Source of the DNA: Caldiserica bacterium UBA4822
GTDB taxonomy: Bacteria > Caldisericota > Caldisericia > Cryosericales > Cryosericaceae
Length of the DNA stretch: 9,786 nucleotides
Assembly: GCA_002402295.1 (NCBI GenBank)
Contig: DHFO01000001.1
Coordinates: forward strand, 1-9,786
Reading direction: 5' to 3'
Shown: piece by piece, positions 7,350-9,786 of the stretch
Position numbering within the stretch: the first letter of the stretch is position 1
How the letters are laid out: every line of letters starts with the position of its first letter
Program-made: the position numbers and the translations under genes
Notes under the pieces: generated by a model
The model's database searches: none
What the model saw: only the letters and a program-made list of their open reading frames with translations
Told to the model about the DNA's origin: nothing

Positions 7350-8372
7350 CTACTTGGGTGATGTTGCTTTCTGTGACTGAAGCTTTTCGATCAGGATGGG
7401 TATGATTTCAATGGCGTCTCCCACGATGCCGAAATCGCACACCCTGAAGATGGGGGCGTCCGGGTCATTGTTGATGGCGACGACAATATCGGCAGAACTC
7501 ATGCCAGCAATGTGCTGAACAGCTCCGGACACTCCGGCACAGACGTACAGGTGAGGACTGACCGTCTTCCCCGACAGCCCGACCTGGTGAGAGTACGGAA
7601 TCCAACCCAGATCCACCGCCTGCCGCGAGGCACCCACGGAGGCTCCTAGCAGGTCGGCAAGCTCGTGCACCATCTGGAAGTTCTTGGCATCTTTCAGCCC
7701 TTTCCCTCCAGAGACGACAATCTCGGCCTCCTGAATGGGAAGCGCGGTGGTTTCGTCCTTGATGAACTCAAGGAACTTTACCTTGGATGCGTACGCATCA
7801 TCCGGACACTCCCGGACGATGACCTGACCTTTTCTCGATGCGTCACTGGCGAGAGGTTTTCTCGATCTTGGTCGCACTGTAGACATCTGTGGTCTGTGTT
7901 TGGGTGTCTTGATGGTAGCCATGACGTTGCCGCCGATAGCTGGGCGCGTTTGAATCAGCAGACCGGTCTCAGGATCGATGTCCAGCCCTGTGCAATCAGC
8001 CGTCAGGCCAGTTTCCAGTTTTGCAGCCAGTACGGGCATAATCGTTCGGCCGTACGTTGTCGCCGACGCAATGAAAATCTCCGGCAGGAATTCTCGTACG
8101 AGCTTCTCGAGGACGGCAGCGTGCGCGTCTGGATAGGCGTGCTCCAGTGCCGGATTGTCCACCACGTAGATAATGTCGGCTCCGTGCTCGATGAGGGTGT
8201 TCACCCGATCCTTGAGGTTGTACCCCAGGATGACACTGGCCAGCGTCGTTCCGCGCTTGTCCGCCAGATCTCTGCCCCATGCAAGCAATTCATACGAAAC
8301 AGGGCTGATCCGGCCATCACGCTGTTCTCCCAATGTCCAGACGCTCTGAAACGTGCCTTCAGTACTCTTCAT
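7350..8372 (-). CDS. etfA: Electron transfer flavoprotein, alpha subunit
   Basis: This 340-residue subunit carries the mobile electron-shuttling FAD and, with EtfB, moves electrons from the neighbouring dehydrogenase. The N-terminal Rossmann-like domain includes RTIMPVLAAKLETGLTADC (109-127). The C-terminal FAD domain is complete: SGGKGL (221-226), GASR (247-250), HQVGLSGKTVSP (262-273), GVSGAVQHIAGM (280-291), AINNDPDAPIF (299-309) and DFGIVGDA (313-320). There is no N-terminal ferredoxin-like extension and no clustered cysteines, so any iron-sulfur site must be on partners. QVGLSGK has Leu where many Etfs have Gln (QVGQTGK). ATG 8372 has AGGAGG five bases upstream, overlapping the etfB stop (TAGGAGG), with a 9-nt gap between the genes. 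Together with EtfB and the GlcD-type partner this looks like a confurcating Etf set; electron confurcation itself is inference. Confidence 0.95.
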   Translation of the reverse strand: MKSTEGTFQSVWTLGEQRDGRISPVSYELLAWGRDLADKRGTTLASVILGYNLKDRVNTLIEHGADIIYVVDNPALEHAYPDAHAAVLEKLVREFLPEIFIASATTYGRTIMPVLAAKLETGLTADCTGLDIDPETGLLIQTRPAIGGNVMATIKTPKHRPQMSTVRPRSRKPLASDASRKGQVIVRECPDDAYASKVKFLEFIKDETTALPIQEAEIVVSGGKGLKDAKNFQMVHELADLLGASVGASRQAVDLGWIPYSHQVGLSGKTVSPHLYVCAGVSGAVQHIAGMSSADIVVAINNDPDAPIFRVCDFGIVGDAIEIIPILIEKLQSQKATSPK

Positions 8373-8381
8373 TGTTTCCTC

Positions 8382-9173
8382 CTACACCAGCGCCTTGTCT
8401 TTCAGGAACTGCACGAGCGCATTCACGGCACGTTCCGGATCTCTGCCATCAACAATGGTTCCGTTCCGCGACAGGGAGGGATAGAATACCTTCACGACTC
8501 TGGTAGGCGATCCGAGCAGGCCCGCATGCGCGGCGTCCAGACCGACATCCTGGGCCGTCATGACCGGGACCTCGGTTTGCTTGGCCCGTATCTTCCCTTT
8601 GAGGGTTGGGATCCTTGGTTCATTGATCTCCTTGACGACACTGACCAGCGCAGGCAGCGAGGCTTCGACGACCTCATGTCCACCCTCCACTGCCCGTTCT
8701 ACAACAATGCGTGCGCCGTTCACTTCCCGGATCTTGCTGACGTACGTCAGGACTGGCATGTCCAGCTGTGCGGCCACGCTGGGGCCCACTTGTCCGGTTT
8801 CGCCATCGGTTGCCCGCTCTCCTGCAAAGATGAGGTCATACGGTCCGATCTTCTCGATAGCAGAGGAGAGTGTCCGAGCAGTTGCCCATGTGTCTGCACC
8901 ACTGAACACCTTGTCGGACAGGAGCACCCCCTTGTCACAACCCATGGCGATAGCCTCCTTGATGGCGCTGGCTGCAGCCGGCGGTCCCATGGAGATGACG
9001 GTTATCTCCGTTTCCTCGGTTTTTTCCTTGGCTCGTACTGCTTCTTCCACGGCGTAGAGGTCGAGGGGGTTCAACTCTGCGTCCATGGCACTGCGCACCA
9101 TCGTTCCCGTTTCTTCGTCCATCTTGACCTTGTCAGTCGATGGAACCTGCTTGACCAGCACAGCAATTCTCAT
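8382..9173 (-). CDS. etfB: Electron transfer flavoprotein, beta subunit (bifurcating type)
   Basis: This 263-residue partner of EtfA is the first gene of the operon. Family features: N-terminal MRIAVLVKQVPST (1-13), SMGPP (61-65), GADTWATA (92-99), AGERATDGETGQVGP (117-131) and the signature EINEPRIPTLKGKIRA (182-197). In classical Etfs such as the human protein the 122-130 region reads roughly IDDDxNQTG around a bound AMP. The DGxTxQVGP form seen here is that of bifurcating Etfs, which bind a second FAD and NAD(H) in EtfB. That comparison is from memory. The start at ATG 9173 gives the standard EtfB N-terminus, with GGAGG ten bases upstream and AGGA closer. The frame stays open a further 187 codons to 9734, but that extension is rich in Cys, Arg and Ser, lacks family similarity and is rejected. 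Confidence 0.95.
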   Translation of the reverse strand: MRIAVLVKQVPSTDKVKMDEETGTMVRSAMDAELNPLDLYAVEEAVRAKEKTEETEITVISMGPPAAASAIKEAIAMGCDKGVLLSDKVFSGADTWATARTLSSAIEKIGPYDLIFAGERATDGETGQVGPSVAAQLDMPVLTYVSKIREVNGARIVVERAVEGGHEVVEASLPALVSVVKEINEPRIPTLKGKIRAKQTEVPVMTAQDVGLDAAHAGLLGSPTRVVKVFYPSLSRNGTIVDGRDPERAVNALVQFLKDKALV

Positions 9174-9215
9174 TTTCCTGCAACCTCCAGCTGTTTTCAG
9201 ATGTTTACCTGAGAT

Positions 9216-9227
9216 GCTGACGTCAGC
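9216..9227. promoter_or_regulatory. 12-bp perfect palindrome, candidate operator before etfB
   Basis: GCTGACGTCAGC reads identically on both strands and lies 43-54 nt upstream of the etfB start codon. A second copy of its core half, ACGTCA, stands at 9233-9238, so on the minus strand TGACGT occurs twice, 13 nt apart centre to centre. The position suits a repressor or activator of the operon. I cannot assign a regulator family from the sequence. Confidence 0.35.
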
Positions 9228-9291
9228 GGCACACGTCACAAACCGTCGCATTGCATGGCTACAAGACACCTCCTGTTTCCGTCGTATGTTG

Positions 9292-9447
9292 TCAAGAGAG
9301 ACCAGTGCCTGGGGCATGCCCTGAACCGGGCAGACAATAGCAGGTTCTGTTTCTCTCGGTTTCCGGGTCGCTCGTCCTCCAGCCCGACAACCCTTGATTG
9401 GAACCAAGCTGTTCGCACACCTCAAGCTGCTTCTTGCCGGTTCGCAT
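9292..9447 (-). CDS. Possible 51-residue leader ORF upstream of etfB, function unknown
   Basis: ATG 9447 is preceded by AAAGGAG at a normal distance (AATTCGGT between), one of the better ribosome-binding sites in the region. The frame runs 51 codons to TGA at 9292. It lies about 120 nt before etfB on the same strand. The predicted peptide starts MRTGKKQLEVCEQLG and is polar, with three cysteines (C11, C36, C38), no signal peptide, no membrane segment and no family I know. It could be a regulatory leader peptide, a small protein, or a chance ORF in an RNA leader. The same stretch contains GC-rich dyads, such as GGGCATGCCC, which favours an RNA-structure role. Confidence 0.25.
   Translation of the reverse strand: MRTGKKQLEVCEQLGSNQGLSGWRTSDPETERNRTCYCLPGSGHAPGTGLS
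9312..9321. repeat. 10-bp palindrome in the operon leader
   Basis: GGGCATGCCC is a perfect palindrome, flanked by a second short dyad, CCAG-TGC-CTGG (9302-9312). In a leftward transcript these could fold as alternative hairpins. No known riboswitch consensus (T-box, cobalamin, glycine, lysine) could be matched here by eye. Confidence 0.3.
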
Positions 9448-9603
9448 ACCGAATTCTCCTTTCCGTTTCCTACTCTATGAGTTGTTTTTTTTTTGCAAGA
9501 GGATTCGACCAGATTTGGGGAAAACCGGCGCCGACACAGAGGGTAGTGCCTACTGACCAGCCCTCGAAACTCCACAAGCCTTTTCTCAGCACCTCCCTCA
9601 CAC

Positions 9604-9634
9604 TCCCGGGAACTTTCTGGAAAGGGACGCGTCC
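9604..9634. promoter_or_regulatory. Three adjacent palindromes upstream of the divergent gene
   Basis: Three perfect dyads stand almost end to end: TCCCGGGA (9604-9611), CTTTCTGGAAAG (9613-9624, CTTTC-TG-GAAAG) and GGACGCGTCC (9625-9634). They lie 73-103 nt before the ATG of the plus-strand gene, where an operator or promoter would be expected. A short stem follows, CCTGC-GCAGG (9652-9666). TAGACT at 9682-9687 could be a -10 for the plus gene, but no -35 is seen at the right distance. Confidence 0.35.
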
Positions 9635-9706
9635 TAGGGGTGAACGTGGGACCTGCCGGCCGCAGGAAACGGCGGGCAGGGTAGACTAGAATCCAGGAGG
9701 TAGAGT

Positions 9707-9786
9707 ATGAACAGAAGAATCTTGAACAGTGCACTGCGCTCCGTCATGATCGTCGCCATCGCAGCTGTCATCGCGGTCTCACCAGT
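9707..9786 (+). CDS. Start of an exported protein (signal peptide), truncated by the window edge
   Basis: An ideal AGGAGG (9695-9700) sits six bases before ATG 9707. The 26 readable codons give a textbook export signal: a basic n-region MNRRILNSALR, then a hydrophobic core VMIVAIAAVIAVSP. The rest lies beyond the window, so neither the cleavage site nor the mature protein can be judged; it may be a secreted protein, a lipoprotein or an N-terminally anchored membrane protein. It is transcribed away from the etf operon and shares the 533-nt intergenic region with it, so a functional link is possible but unsupported. Confidence 0.6.
   Translation, partial: MNRRILNSALRSVMIVAIAAVIAVSP

Larger units (their letters stand above)
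9174..9706. promoter_or_regulatory. Divergent regulatory region between the etf-ior-ptb operon and the secreted-protein gene
   Basis: This 533-nt stretch has no recognised gene. It must hold the promoters for the operon (leftward) and for the gene at 9707 (rightward). Structure includes an A10 tract on the minus strand (9494-9485) and perfect palindromes at 9216-9227, 9312-9321, 9604-9611, 9613-9624 and 9625-9634. The hexamer ACGTCA is repeated directly at 9220-9225 and 9233-9238. A perfect -35-like TTGACA (minus, 9295-9290) has no acceptable -10 partner at 16-18 nt. The best leftward promoter I can draw is TTGCAA (9498-9493), a 15-nt A-rich spacer and TAGAGT (9477-9472), and it is weak. If that is right, the operon has a leader of about 300 nt. 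Confidence 0.45.

Noticed and set aside
7665..9212. A 515-codon plus-strand open frame opposite etfA and etfB
   Set aside because: It lies antisense to two complete Etf genes and no protein family is visible in it, so codon bias of the real genes explains it.
9290..9295. Perfect TTGACA (minus strand) as a -35 for the operon
   Set aside because: At 16-18 nt spacing the sequence is GGAGGTG-like, with no TATAAT resemblance. It is kept only as a weak hint.
9426..9441. A stretch on the minus strand (CCGGCAAGAAGCAGC) resembling the SRP RNA core CCGGAAGGAAGCAGC
   Set aside because: The flanking GGUCAGG element and complementary stem are missing, and bases within the tetraloop motif differ. Chance similarity.
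9472..9494. ACTC-TAT-GAGT followed by T10 on the plus strand as an intrinsic terminator
   Set aside because: The stem is only 4 bp and no plus-strand gene precedes it. On the minus strand the A10 tract is more easily read as promoter-associated.
9174..9734. An uninterrupted 187-codon extension of the etfB frame on the minus strand
   Set aside because: It is long for a chance open frame, but the translation is rich in Cys, Arg and Ser, has no family resemblance and overlaps the divergent gene start. EtfB itself begins normally at 9173 with its own ribosome-binding site.

Overview
This window holds most or all of one long operon on the minus strand, plus the start of one divergent gene at the right edge. 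The content points to a strictly anaerobic, fermentative bacterium: there is a ferredoxin-dependent 2-oxoacid oxidoreductase, a bifurcating-type electron-transfer flavoprotein, and a phosphotransbutyrylase/butyrate kinase pair. Most Shine-Dalgarno sites are strong (GGAGG or AGGAGG), and base composition is moderately GC-rich by eye. A clostridial/Firmicutes, Synergistota, Caldisericota or similar anaerobe would fit. The sequence alone does not let me name the phylum.

Layout in the order of transcription (right to left): etfB (9173-8382), etfA (8372-7350), a GlcD/LctD-type FAD-linked 2-hydroxyacid dehydrogenase (7335-5911), a YkvI-family membrane transporter (5856-4693), iorA (4535-2676), iorB (2679-2080), buk (2076-1000) and ptb (989-66). 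Gaps inside the two gene blocks are tiny: 9, 14 and 54 nt in the first, and an ATGA overlap, 3 nt and 10 nt in the second. The blocks are separated by a 157-nt spacer with two perfect inverted repeats at its upstream end, one of which spans the transporter stop codon. A strong hairpin lies just past the ptb stop and probably ends the transcript. To the right of etfB is a 533-nt divergent intergenic region with several perfect palindromes, an A10 tract and one small ORF with a good ribosome-binding site. A plus-strand gene with a signal-peptide-like N-terminus then begins at 9707 and runs off the window.

How the genes would work together (inference from families): an imported 2-hydroxyacid is oxidised to the 2-oxoacid by the dehydrogenase-EtfAB complex, in the manner of the electron-confurcating lactate dehydrogenase LctBCD of Acetobacterium woodii, which consumes reduced ferredoxin and makes NADH. 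IorAB then decarboxylates the 2-oxoacid to acyl-CoA and regenerates one reduced ferredoxin. Ptb and Buk convert acyl-CoA to the free acid with ATP formation. The sum is ferredoxin-neutral: hydroxyacid + 2 NAD+ + ADP + Pi gives acid + CO2 + 2 NADH + ATP. The window thus looks like a self-contained, ATP-yielding pathway for 2-hydroxyacids, most likely aryl-lactates or branched-chain hydroxyacids given the IorAB and Ptb-Buk specificities.
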